Source: Polyporus tsugae
Taxonomy: Eukaryota; Basidiomycota; Agaricomycetes; Polyporales; Polyporaceae
Length of the DNA stretch: 64,000 bases
Direction: 5' to 3'
Assembly: GCA_024305745.1 (NCBI GenBank)
Contig: JAHRBS010000009.1
Location: 868,001-932,000, forward strand
Every line of letters begins with the position of its first letter. Position 1 is the first letter of the stretch. Below, piece by piece: positions 1-11,856 of this stretch. The translations under genes and the position numbers were made by a program. The notes beneath the pieces are model-generated. The model searched no databases, had not been told where the DNA came from, and saw only the letters and a program-made list of their open reading frames with translations.

Positions 1-204
1 GCGCTCATCATGGCCCTCCTGCTTCTCTTCGCGTCGCACACACAGATCGTCCTGCGCGTCGCGGCGTCCATACCGTGCATATACTGGGCGGCGGCGTGGC
101 TCCTGGTCGAGCGGCCGGCGCTGGGCAGGTGGTGGGTCGGCTGGAGTGTCGTGTGGGGAGCGGTTAGCTGCGTGCTGTGGGCTACATTCTTGCCTCCTGC
201 ATGA
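1..204 (+). CDS. GPI18: GPI mannosyltransferase 2 (GPI18/PIG-V-like), last exon only
   Basis: The frame is open from the left edge and stops at 202-204, leaving 67 residues of a C terminus. It is very hydrophobic and holds the stretch SHTQIVLRVAASIPCIYW, which resembles the conserved end of PIG-V/Gpi18 proteins, where an H-x-Q-x-x-L-R motif precedes the last membrane span. The family adds the second mannose to the GPI anchor precursor in the ER lumen. Most of the gene, including its catalytic loops, lies outside the window. The family call rests on this short motif and hydrophobicity alone, so another multi-pass ER glycosyltransferase is possible. Confidence 0.55.
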   Translation, partial: ALIMALLLLFASHTQIVLRVAASIPCIYWAAAWLLVERPALGRWWVGWSVVWGAVSCVLWATFLPPA

Positions 205-1177
205 GCATGCAGTGTCATGCACTGGGAATGGCGGAGACGAAGAACACACTCTCGAGGTCTTATGAGCTCTCATGCATGGACTCGGCTTATACTTATGTCG
301 TCGACCTGACGAATCTTGTAGACCATCGGGAATTGGTCTCCGCAGGATTCGCGGTCTCGATCTCCGTGGTCTGATCGAGGCCGGGTTCAGGAGCCCGGGT
401 CTAGCCAACAGTCGCAACGGAGAGATTCGGGTCCTATGGTCGCTGATCCCTTTGTAATAGGTGCTACACTTCGTGCGACGTCCCTCACAGGTACCGCCGG
501 GAGTAGATGCCACATTGTCATTTTGCATTGATGGTGATTTGCAAAATGTAATTGCGCTATACTAGGGCAGCTATGGTAGTAGTCCATGTATAAGTACATC
601 GAACATAGGGGAATTATGTGTACACACAAGACTCGGATCTTTCAATGCGGAGGTCAGTCTCACTGAGTGGCAGAGATACTGCATACACAACGTCAACATG
701 TCACTGTTGCCATGCCAAGTTATGCATGTTGTCAATGTTTCGTCCATCCCACGATGGGCGCTTGCTTGCTCGCGTGTCCTCGTTCCCCAATTTCTTTTGT
801 GAACACTCTCCAGACGCTCTCTCAAGACGAGACTCAGGACTCATCGTACCACAGGCGCACTCTGATGATGGGGTTTGGGGGCCATACGCGCGGCTGGAAC
901 AGGCCAGATGAGCTGGAACAGAGCTCTGGAGAGAGGAGGAGCGGCAAAGCCACGTGAAGGGCCGAATTCGCTTAGGCGAGTCGTACGACGCGGCGCTGGC
1001 GCGACAGAAAATACCGGTCAATAAAACCTGCGGCCACCTCCCACGGCGCTCCACCAACGGCGGTTGCCTCTCGCCCTCCTCCTCTCCTCCTTTTCGAGTC
1101 GCAACTGGGCTGCCGCGGACGCCTTTTCAAGACTAGCCAAACTCTAACGTCGACGACCGCCAGCACCCTCCGTCATA
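205..1177. other. Intergenic, 973 bases
   Basis: No convincing coding segment on either strand. The last 100 bases before ERG25 are pyrimidine-rich (runs of CTCCTCC near 1074-1090), as is common upstream of highly expressed fungal genes. I see no repeat or RNA gene. Confidence 0.6.
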
Positions 1178-2374
1178 ATGAATTCGACGGCGCCTTTCGC
1201 GCACCCGACCGCGGACATCCTGTACGCGAACACGGACATGAGCAAGCTCAACTGGTTCGAGGCCCAGTGGATGGCTTGGTACCTCTGGATTAATAACCCA
1301 ATCCTCGCGACGGGTCTTGCAAGCTTCTTGTTGCACGAGGTACGTTTCCTGCTGAATTCAACCTGTGTGGTCTACAACCTGTTTCTGGCAGATTGTGTAC
1401 TTTGGCCGTTGTGTACCATGGATCATCATCGACGCTATCCCTTACTTCAGGAAGTGGAAGCTCCAGCCCACCAAGATCCCCACCGCGAAGGAGCAGTGGG
1501 AGTGCACCAAACAGGTCCTCTTTTCCCACTTCATGGTAGAGCTCCCTGTCGTACGTGTCATTCCCTCTGTCTATCTGTCCGCACCCTTGACTAAGCGGCC
1601 TCTATGTCTGTCTCGTGCCGTCACGCAGATCTGGCTGTTCCACCCTCTCGCGGAGTACTTCGGCATGGCGACCTGGCAGGTGCCCTTCCCGTCGTGGCAG
1701 CAGCAGCTCCCCCAGATCGCATTCTTCTTCGTCTTCGAGGACATGTACCACTTCTTCATGCACCAGGCGCTGCACTGGGGTCCGCTCTACAAGCACATCC
1801 ACAAGGTCCACCACAAGTACTCGGCGCCCTTCGGCCTCGCCGCTGAGTACGCGCATCCCGCGGAGGTCATGCTCCTCGGCACCGGCACGATCGGCGGCCC
1901 CGTCCTCTACTGCGCGTTCCGCCACGACCTCCACATCGTCACCGTCTACCTCTGGATCACCCTGCGTCTCTTCCAGGCCATCGACTCCCACTCTGGCTAC
2001 GGTGCGTCCTCCAAATCCGGGAGTCGTTCGTGCGACGTTACTGACTGATCCCCCCCTCATACCTAGACTTCCCCTGGTCCCTCCAGCACATCGTCCCCTT
2101 CTGGTCTGGGGCCGAGCACCACGATTTCCACCACATGGCGTTCGTCAACAACTTTTCGACCTCGTTCCGCTGGTGCGACTGGCTCTTCGGCACCGACACC
2201 AAGTACCGCGAGTACCACAAGCGCATCACGGAGATGAAGAAGCTCAACCTCTCCAAGGACGAATTCGCCGCGATGGAGAAGCGCCTCGCCGACGCTGCTG
2301 AGCAGGAGGGCCTTCGTGCCGAGGCTGAGGTCGAGAACTACTCGCTCACCGGCAAAAAGCCCAAGTCGGAGTGA
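1178..2374 (+). CDS. ERG25: C4-methylsterol oxidase, four exons
   Basis: Exons 1178-1339, 1392-1550, 1629-2001 and 2067-2374 join in frame through GT-AG introns of 52, 78 and 65 bases to give 333 residues, close to the size of yeast Erg25. The protein has the histidine clusters of the fatty acid hydroxylase/sterol desaturase superfamily: HFFMHQALH at about 148-156, HKVHH at 165-169 and HHDFHH at 249-254, which would bind the di-iron centre. Hydrophobic segments lie between them, as expected for an ER membrane enzyme. It removes C4 methyl groups from 4,4-dimethylzymosterol during ergosterol synthesis, together with Erg26 and Erg27. The start is the first ATG of the open frame and follows a pyrimidine-rich leader. 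The tail is lysine-rich (GKKPKSE), compatible with ER retention. No lesion is seen. Confidence 0.95.
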
Positions 2375-4632
2375 GCCCGGGAAGGGCTTGTCTCCGCAGG
2401 GGGGTGTGGGGTTTGGATACGCAAGGAAGGAAGGATTAATGACGAAATTAGAGGCGACTACGTATGTCTCACATGCTGATGACTTTAGATACACTCGTAT
2501 AATGTATACCTACCTTTCCTTCTCGCCTCTTATCCTCGCAAGCCTGATGTCCGACCGGTGCAACGTCCGTCATCAAGTCGGCAGAAGTGCATTCATAGAT
2601 CCAGCTCCAAGTCGGGCGTGTACTCTATCTGTTGGCTGTCATAGAGTGCATCCGCACCGAGGGCGAGGGGTATGTTTCCTTTCGTAAGTCGTTGATCCTT
2701 TGACTCACAGTCTGAATACGCCTCCAGGTCTGCCAGAAGCTTGACCAGACGTCCATCATCGCATGACTGACCATTGTTCGTGCTTCTCCCCGACCATGGT
2801 CCTCAGCCACATCAGCTGGTCGTCTGTTACGGCGAGCTCGCTCCACACCGCCCTTCGCCTCTCGCTCCCGGCAGGCCACACGGGGGGCACGGCTATGTCA
2901 AGTCACGCGCGGCGGGGAATACCTCATGCAGCGCGTCCATCCTGATCCCGCGAGTGATCACTGATCAGGCCTTAGGGCTCGAAGGAAGGCGCGGATGGCG
3001 GCTCAGTCTGCGAGCGCGACGCCCATGCTAGTCAATTTCCGTCGGCCGTCGCAGGTCGTGCTACCGCCACATATCGCGGGAAGGCTTTAACGCACGGTGC
3101 TCCCATACCAGAGGGAGGTCGGCCGGGCACGCGGGTGTGGTGTGGTCGAGCTTGGGGAAGGGGACCCAGACTGTGCTGTGAGGGTACCCCTTGTGGGTCA
3201 CTCTGTGTTGCCTGCAGTGGAGAGGAGTGGGGGGTGGAGGAGAGACCGGGGGAGCAGGGGGGTCGATCCGCGATGTTCGGGCGGTTCAGTCGAGTGGGAT
3301 GGGAATATGTGACTTGGATTCTTCGCCGTCTTACCGGGCCCGCCGGATGTGTTGGGGCCATGCGATTCCTTTCACGTTCGCTAGGATGGCATTGTCACAG
3401 AGGAGTACCATCGGAGCCGCCTTCGCTGCGCGGGCTAGGAAGACGGGGGTGTGGGTGCTCTCAGGGTTTGTTTGGACCCGAACACGGGCGAGGCGTGCGC
3501 GTGAGTGACGATCTCGAAGTTGCAATTGCTAAGCGAACTTGGCTGAGCAAGGTTTGTCCAGTTACTGCGACCGACTCGTTCTGCCCGAGCGAACGTATGT
3601 AATGTAACATTCTGCATTGCGCAGCCAATGGCGCTATGAACTCAAGGGACGGAACCCCGCGAAGCATTTTGTCTCAATTATGTTCGTAAATCGTCGTCAC
3701 CGCGAAGAGCTGGTGCCGTATGTCGCACTCCCAAAAGGCGCGGACGAAGGGGAGGCAGAGCGCCGACCGTGAACTTCCATTGACATCGCGCAAGGGGGTT
3801 CCCGCATATGGCAAGCTATTTGTAGCCGGCTGTATTGTGGTGATGGGGACGCAGTGGGTCCGAGCCCTGTAAATGAGCTAGCTCAGGGTCTTGGACTTCC
3901 TTTCGGCGTCATGGCTCATGCCCTGTATCTCGATGCATTCAATGCAGATGCACGCTTTCCTGTCGCAGCCGCGCGTGCGATACCCACAGTCGGAGATGCG
4001 GTATTATGGTGGGACAAGTTGCAACATGAGGTAGACACGCCTCGACATACGGCATCGTTGCTCGCGTTGAAGGTCTTCCGGATTGTTTCGCGGCAGCAGT
4101 AGACCTTGGCACAGGTGTTCCTGAGCAGGCATAGTGCGATAGCTGCGAATAATACCTTCCATGTCAGCGCTGCAAGAGCAAAGATTGAGTTACGAACGTG
4201 TCGCGCGGCGGCAGAATTCATGTCACGGGCACGGGGACTACCGGCAGCCTTCCGGCTGGAAACAAAACTTTCCCAAGGTATTCGGGCCTCAGCGTCCTTG
4301 CGATAGCTCGCTATTCCTCGTGTGTTTAAGGCTGATGTGTGCGGGAGACAAGAGGCGAGGGTCAAGAGTGTTGAAGCAGACCGAGATGGAATGATGGTGG
4401 CACTTTATTGTGGTGGCGGCATGGATGGGGTTCCTACGTGACTGCCAAATAGGGCAGTGGGTGCTGTTGTGACATCGGGAACTCTGACCTCGACCACGAC
4501 GACGACGGACTCGACGATAAGCCTCCTCCAGCCAGTGCCCCTTCCTTTCATACTCCCTGCAGTCCTCGCCGCCGCCGTCCTTACATCTCTACGCTCGACT
4601 CTATCATCGATCTGACGTTCTGCTTTGTCGCT
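2375..4632. other. Intergenic, about 2.3 kb, no gene recognised
   Basis: Frames on both strands are short and show no family motif. Around 4470-4630 the sequence becomes pyrimidine-rich and probably belongs to the promoter and leader of the F-box gene that starts at 4633. No tandem or inverted repeat stood out. Confidence 0.5.
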
Positions 4633-6211
4633 ATGGACCACGCCTATTTCCGTCTGCTGTCCCGCGCCCTCCCCGTTGAAATACTTGATTGTATTTTCCA
4701 AGAGCTTGACCCGCATCATCTTCCTCCCGTCCTCCGAGCGAATCATGACTTCCATACGATCGGCACTCGCATCCTCTACCGCATCATACCAGAAATGCCG
4801 ATCAGTCGTTGCGTTCACTGCCTGAAGGCCCTCTGCAGCTCACCCATTAACGCCGCCCTGGTCCGGAAGCTCAGCATCGACTGGTCACAGCACCGAGTCG
4901 TATCAAACCTTTTCCGCCTCCTCCGTGACGCCCTCACACACCTCACGTCCATTCGCCACCTCAGCGTCGAGCTCTCGCCACATGACAACCACTACGGCCT
5001 CGCATGGGTCCTCGCCGGGGTCTGCACCCCGCTCAAGACACTGGGGACCTCGATCCGATGCGACGTCCAGCTCGCGGAGGTGCTCGAGACGCAGCCAGCC
5101 CTCGTCGAGCTCTGCCTACGCGGCTTCCAGACGAAACAAGGGTTTACCCTCTCCGGCGGGGCAATGCCCCTCCTCCGCTCCTTCCGCACCGTGCACGCAG
5201 GTCCGTCCGTCATATCGGAGGTGGTCAGGGGCCGGCCGGTCGAGGGAGTCTCGCTCTCGATGTTCTTGGAGGACGGCTGCCAGCCGTTGGACTCGCTCAG
5301 GCTCTCCACCCGGCCCATCAAGCGATTGACGATCATGTCGCTTGACTCCACCCTCGCCCCGACGGTGCTCCTACCGGAGATCGCCAAACGTCTCCCGGAG
5401 CTGGAGGCCTTGCATGTCGTCGTGTTGATGGCGTTGTTTGATACCGTGAGTCGCCGTTCCACATCCGAATGACCACGAGTCCCTTTCATCTGCGCCTCCT
5501 GCGTATCCGGCACCCGACGCCAGTTCTGGGCTCATGCGTATTAAAGGCGGAAATGAACATCGGGCGCTTATTCACGTCCGGTAGGGCGGCCTCAACCGTC
5601 CTCGAACTTGGCGAAACATAGGAAGCAATGGCGCAGCACGAGCCGATTTTAATAACCGCCCACTCTCATGTCTTGACAGTTCTTGTGAGACTGCAGTATC
5701 ATGAACCGCCGGTCCGACCTGCACGGCGGCTCCTCTGCGAGCACATGCACAGACTTCTCTGCGTGCCCTTGTCTCTAGCAGGAAATGGATCGCTTCTTCC
5801 TTCCCAGAGATATTCCCAGCAACGCTAAGGGTAGCCAGATAGGCCCAGATAGGGGATGTTCTGAACGTGAACATCCGCAGCCGAATCGCCCATTACAACT
5901 TCGTTTCCATCGGCTCAGTCCGTTATTCGCTTTGGATGATCCTGTGGCCCAAATGACATGTGGCATCGTGATACTGAAGCAGCTTTCTTTGACTCCTTCC
6001 CCAGAGAACGCTGCAAGACTCTGGCCCGTGCCTCTCCAAATTCTCGGACCTGCGCTATTTGACGTTCATGGCAGCGGGCTCCGCCTCCATCGAGGATGAA
6101 GGGGAGATCGCACGTACCTGGAGCAAGGCGTGTCCGACGCTCCGGACCATCATTCTGCCGAAGGGGAAGGTGTGGTTTGAGCGCGACGGAAAGTGGACAT
6201 GTTGCGGATGA
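4633..6211 (+). CDS. F-box protein with leucine-rich C-terminal region, two exons
   Basis: Exon 1 (4633-5445) encodes 271 residues that begin with an F-box-like segment: LPVEILDCIFQELDPHHL at about 14-31, followed by a TRILYR motif. Leucine-patterned repeats follow (for example LTSIRHLSVEL and PLDSLRL). Exon 2 (6005-6211) adds 68 residues holding the LRYLTFMAAGS and WSKACPTLRTIILPKGKVW blocks that end many mushroom F-box proteins, which is why I join it. The protein has 339 residues. Such proteins act as substrate adaptors of SCF ubiquitin ligases; the substrate cannot be predicted. The 559-base intron (GTGAGT...CCCCAG) is eight to ten times longer than others here and could hide another exon or an insertion. 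Exon 1 is GC-rich with C/G-ending codons, and the join keeps the phase. Confidence 0.75.
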
Positions 6212-9200
6212 AGCTGTCACCACCGTCACGACGAGTGGTACCAGACGGAGTCTCGAGCGTGGTCGTCGAGAGCACAAGGGGCAGCCGTATGGTGGGACCG
6301 ACGGCTATAGAAGGGAAGCAGAGAGCTGGACGCGGAGTTGCGGAACGATTGCGATTCCCAGACTTTGCACAATGGCTGCGAAAGGAACCTCGGGGTGTGT
6401 GTAGGATATGATGTGTACTTTGGGTCGCGATGCGATAGTGTTAGCTCATCGATCGGTAAAGGTTTGGGTCCGACTCCAACATTCATTGCAGTGTTCACGC
6501 TTCTTATTCCACAGGGCCATTTTAGAACGCTACTATGTCCGCTGTCGCGTGTGCCCTCAATCTTGCCGCCGGCGCGAGCTTCGACTGGCGCGTCGAGGTA
6601 CTCCACGTGCGAGGACAGGAGCCGCTCGAGGAGAGGGACAGAAGCCAAGTCCTCCTTCTGCAGGAATTCGACGTTCCAACAGCAGCCGGACGGTCGTCCT
6701 GAACGAAACCTTGCATGATATCCAGTTCGTCCTGAGTCAAAGTCTCCTGAATTCCAATCTGACGTGCCGATGTTCCTGCCCCACCGGAGAAACTCGCCGG
6801 TCTTATCGTCGTGGTAGGGCGCTGTAAGCTACAGGTGTTCCCTGCATTGATCGCAGGTTGCGTGTTGCATTCCAATGATGGTCCGGAGAGTCTCTGAATG
6901 GACCATTGCGTCCATAACAGAACTCCTGTAGTTCCGGACGTATCCGGAGGTCCTGATAGGTTTGTGCATATGCGCTCGCTATCTGCACGTTCGTCATCCA
7001 CGCACCTCGTGTCGTGGTCCCCAGAGGCACTCTGGACTCCGATGCGTAAGGTCAGTGTCAGGTTGCCCCCAAGGCGTATCGATTGATATTGATGCTCACG
7101 GAGATGAATTGCTTATGACATCGCTGTTTTCCGGCAGGCACCGAACAGTCGCGTACAAGGCAATGAAATCGCTCTTCGCCGTCATGGGCGCTGTTCGGTA
7201 TTGCCGCACAAAAGGTACTGTCCCTACGTCAGATTGCTCAGATACCGTCCAGCTCATGTACCTGCCCCGGCTCGCTCGTTCGTTGGCAACGTTTGATGAC
7301 CGACGGCCGGTATGCCGTAGGACGTCAGTTGCGCACCTCTTCTAGTCTGCAGCTGGCGAGCTCGAGGCGCGTCGGGATCCCCGCCGCCTCAGAGCTCGGC
7401 TGCATCTCCCGAAATTTGAAGTCTGTGTGAGGGGCGGGGCATTGTGGGAGGTCTTGTGCCACGGTCGAGCTTGGTGCGCGACATGACATTACGACCCCAG
7501 TTTCCTGGTGAGTCATGGGCACGCTATTTCCGACTCCAGAGGACGCTTCTCAATTCTAAGTATCAAATATGCGTCATGTCGGATACACACTCTCGAGCAG
7601 AAGTCACATCAAATGTGGTATAATCCCGCCAGTGTCTCCACTTGACAGGTCCATTGCCGACTTTCAGCAGCGCGTTTACGTGGTCGTGGGCCCGGTCAGG
7701 CTGGGTGACCTCAGTCATGTCGCCATTTACCTATGAGCGGTCATGAATTACAAATACTGCAAGAAGGTGTGTCGAATAAACCATCGGCATTGTCATGCCT
7801 AACGCTTTACGCCGCCAGACATGGCCCTTTAATGACCCTCGCTTTCGGGCGGTGCAAGGCGACATACCATTTGCGTAAGGTAGCCAAGATAACTCTTTCG
7901 GGTCATGCGCAGTCCATTAGGCTCGGCCGGACTCCCACGTAAATTGAATTCCTTAGCTTCGACTTACGTCCGTCGCTGGGCGAGTGGCCTCCAGCGAAGC
8001 CCGCTGTGGTTTAACCCGCCGACAACCTTGCCTGACAACGCGACACTTGCCGCCGGATTCGCATTGTCCGGTTGCGAGTCCTCCACTACGCGATAGGTGC
8101 TTCCGTTCATTTACGGTGCCAGTTGCAGGTGATCGGTGACTTTAGGGGCCCGTCCCGACGGCCACCCGTCCCAGATCGCATCCAGATTCCATTTCGTGGC
8201 GGGTTCGAACGCACACGGTGCACGGATACGGATACTGGAAGATATTCTTTGCAGTCGAAGCGAGTGCGATCTGGGCGCGTCAACATGGCGACTCGTTGGC
8301 CTCTTCTCGACTCTTCGTCAGCTGGGCAGACCCATTGACGGCGGGTCTTCCTAGCCCACAGCTGCCCACAGCCCACAGATAGAGGCGCAGCTCGCACGAG
8401 TAGGGAGCAACCCTCGAAACGTCAGAGGGATCAAGATGGACCAAATACGTCAAGTGGAAAGCTGGACAGACGACCTTTGGAGGAAGGTCCCTTGATGTCA
8501 AACTTCAATGCTGGATGATCCATTGGCTTTTCAAGCATGTGCGACTCGGAGGGGACCCTTGACCTGAGGAGAACCGTCACTGTGCGGACCGGATGTTGAC
8601 GCTGTCGGGTCGAGATAAGTAAAGTCTATCCACTGGTACGCTTTGCCACTTGGACAATGAACGGACGTCATTCGTCTTCAGGGAAACTTGGCGTCAGAAG
8701 ATCGATATCGTCGCTGGCCAGAGCGCCTTTGTAAGCAATGCACAAGGCCGAGCTCGGTGCAAGTGTTGCCTGACAGGTTCGCTGGAGGCCGAGCGCTGGA
8801 GGACGCATATGTGTACCCACAGATGGACGGCTCGAGGATACGCCGGTACCCAGGGTACGTATCCGGCAACGCGAGTGCGGTATGCGTCGCTTGTTCGCGT
8901 CTATCAGTGCCCAGGAGACGATGCTTGCTCACATACACAAGGCCCCGCAGCCACCATCGGGCGGGCCTGGCTGATGCTGGGTCGGTGGAGACTTTGGGCA
9001 TTCCAGCTTCGCATGCTTCTTCGGCTCGGAAGCAGTACGGGAGTTGCCTCGGTCACGGTGGCACTCAGCCCACGTTGTGTTTGCCTTTCTTTTAGGCCCT
9101 GATTCGTTCACATGCGCCGTACGGCATTGATGAAATCTTTCAAGGCTGCAACCCCTGACTACGTACATAAGTAGGGCTCGGACGAGGACGAGCGCACAAG

Positions 9201-9836
9201 GACACAAGTAGCGCGAAGCAGCATCGAGTTCTCAGTGCGCCTAGACATTTCCTGGTGTCTTTTCTTGTCCCGAAGAGGTGCCACGGTTGCCGCGTATCCA
9301 CACGTTGTTGCTAGGCGTTCCGCAGCCGCACGTCCCCGACCGTTGGCCTCCAGTGCCGTAATAAGTCGCGTTCGGCTGTCTATGAACAAGGACGTGCCGC
9401 AGGGTCGCGCGTTCCCACACCCCCTCGTAAGAGGCGATCCGAAACTTTCGCGGAAGCGTGCGTGCCGATTTCACCGATCAGGATGTCGTCCGCTCAACTT
9501 TCATTGAAACGACGGAGACCTTGGGGACTTTGATGGCAGTCTTAGGCCCGCCCAGCGCTTGGCAGGGGCATAGCAGGAGGAGCGTTGTCACGCAGTTCTT
9601 GGACCCCACATGGCCACAGCGCATGCCAGTAAGATTTAGCGGATTGCTGAGACAGGAAAAAAAATACATAGGGTACAAGTACAATTGTATCTACTACTAC
9701 TACGATAGCGATGATCGACGCGGGAAAAAAGAAAAAAGAACAGAATCACGGCATAGACTATCAACGATAACTGACACCTGCGTCCCCCACATCGTCTGCG
9801 GGGAGTGAGTCTCTTGCCGCATCCTCCGGGCCCACT
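6212..9836. other. Gene-poor stretch, about 3.6 kb
   Basis: No gene could be supported. On the minus strand, 6530-6760 holds two overlapping-frame fragments with protein-like composition (TLTQDELDIMQGFVQDD, then VEFLQKEDLASVPLLERLL in another frame). They could be an old frameshifted coding remnant, but I do not recognise the family. The rest has short frames in all six directions and no clear repeats. Confidence 0.45.
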
Positions 9837-11856
9837 CTAATCGCACGCGGCGGTCACATCGCTCTGGGAAGGGGCACTGATCAGTGCACGATCGCAGCTG
9901 GGGCAGCAAAACACACTCACCGCTCTCACAAACGTCAACATGTGGCAGGTGATGTAGCCCTTCGCGAACCCGGCGCCCGCGTACGCGAAGAGGTACTCCC
10001 ACTTGCGGAGGAACGCGAAATAAGTGGCGTCGTCCTTTAGTGCGGGGTACCGCTGGACCATGACCTCGCGCTGGAGGTTCGCCTTCAGACGACGATCCCA
10101 TGTTCGCAGCGTGCGTGGGTAATCTGTGTATGCGCACGTCGCCATTAACATTCATTCAGCCGTGGCGTGCCAAGCAGGCGGCGGGACATATACGTACGGG
10201 GAGCGTGGTTCTCGACAGCTTCGAGGGTGAATCGGCCCTTCGAGGCGCCATAGGCCGCATCGATCAGAACCGTCGCGCTGGGCAAGCACGAGTTGGGCCA
10301 CATATAGCGCCGCATGAAGTCATCGGACCTATTTCGGGAGACCGTGAGCAGGAGGGCTCCCACTGCAGGACTGGATGCGTTGAAGACTCACTGGTAGTTG
10401 GTATACCGGCCCTCCGGGAACGTGGAGCAGGTGACGACGATGGTCGCGCCCGTAGGCTTTAGGGCAAAGTCGACGATTTCGAAGTACTTCTTGTAGTACT
10501 ACGGGGACAGATCTGTGAGCTAGAAGCTTTGGAGAGCGAAAACCAAACCGGCATACCTTGCTGCCTACGTGCTCGAGCATCTCGATGCTGACAAAGGCGT
10601 CGAAGGCGTTCTCAAACTCGGGGGGGATGTCTCGGTAGTCCATCAAGTGCACCCGCACACGGCCTTCCAGGCCGCGCTCCCGCACGCGCTCCTCCGCAAG
10701 CTCCTTCTGCTCCACCGAGAGCGTGAGCGTGTCGACTTCGCAGCCGTAAGATGCAGCAGCCTGCGTTGCTCCGACGTGAGAAAAATGTCCGAAATCCGGC
10801 GCGACGGGCGACAGGACAGGGCTGATGCTGCCTACCTCGATCGCCAATCCTCCCCACCCGGTCCCGAACTCGAGCAGGCGATCCCCGGGCTTGACGCGTG
10901 CGGTCTTGAGCACGTGATGGATTTTCCGCTGCTGCGCGGATTCGAGGTCGTTCGGGGTCGGGCCCTGCGACAGATCGCCGCGGACGCCGCCCTCTTCGTC
11001 GCCCCACAACGCGGTGGAGTACATCATCTCTTTGCTCAAAAACGCCTGCAACAATCGCATTTGAGGGAAAACGTTGAGCCGAAGAGGGGCGAAGCGCGTA
11101 CCTTGAACAGTTCATTTGACTGGTCGTAGCTGGCGATTACGTTGAGGCGGGCGCGGGAACGCGTCTGCCCGAAGAAGGCATTCCGGAGTCCCGAGAACGC
11201 TGCAGCCAGTCGACTGTATAGGGAATGGATCGCGGTCATCGTTGATTGGTTGTCCAACCAGAGCTGAAAGTAACGAATTCGGACAGATGAGAAGGGGTGC
11301 TCTCGGAAGCCTCGTGGCTGCAGTTACAGATACTCACGTCCATGATCCCCTTGAGGTTCTCAACCTCAACCTCGCCGATCATGTAGGCTTCGCTGACTGA
11401 ATGTGCGGCAATTAGCTCGTGCGAAGCCATAATCGGAAGAGTAACTGACACCCAAGATCACCCGAGCTGTGCCCCTTCGTCAGCACCCGCCAGACATGCG
11501 AAGCCAGGAGAGCCCTCACCTGAACACGCGAGTCCAGAACTTGCCACTTGTTACCTTGAGGTGGACAGAGTTTGTGGCGCCTTTAGGGTTGCCGAAGCGG
11601 AATGTCTCATCGTAGTCCTCGACCTCGAGATAGCCAGAGGAAATGGCGGACTGTAATACGGACAGGATTGATGACCGTGCTATGGGGCATAGGACATGAG
11701 CATGAGCAACAGTCAACGACGAGAGACGGAGCAGTGAAGAAGTGGCATACCGAACTGGGTGAAGAACGAGTAGTGGGAGGGTTTGACGAGATGGAGTGTG
11801 GACGAGCCTGGTGAGGAAAGGGTTTCTTTGGAAGGGGTGAATCGGTGAGAAGGCAT
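9837..11856 (-). CDS. Cyclopropane-fatty-acyl-phospholipid synthase-like SAM methyltransferase, 11 exons
   Basis: Exons (5' to 3') 11856-11751, 11679-11520, 11466-11450, 11396-11338, 11263-11102, 11045-10836, 10760-10557, 10498-10392, 10328-10198, 10123-9921 and 9863-9837 join in frame to 461 residues. Family marks are SGDLGFSEAYMIGE (about 89-102), MMYSTALWGDEEGG, the SAM-binding loop LLEFGTGWGG (225-234), SIEMLEHVG, and the C-terminal WEYLFAYAGAGFAKGYI. The family transfers a methylene or methyl group from SAM to membrane lipid acyl chains; fungal members are poorly characterised and might act on sphingolipids or unsaturated phospholipids. Exon 3 is only 17 bases and its donor is GTCAGT. 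The last intron (9920-9864) is 57 bases with no stop, so its retention would add 19 in-frame residues. No lesion is seen. Confidence 0.88.

Noticed and set aside
6530..6760. Protein-like fragments on the minus strand in two frames
   Set aside because: Composition is suggestive but no family, start or splice sites could be supported, so I mention it only as part of the gene-poor region.
9864..9920. Reading through the last intron of the lipid methyltransferase
   Set aside because: The 57-base segment has no stop, so retention is possible, but it has a good GTGAGT donor and CAG acceptor and adds a Cys-rich insert unlike the family.
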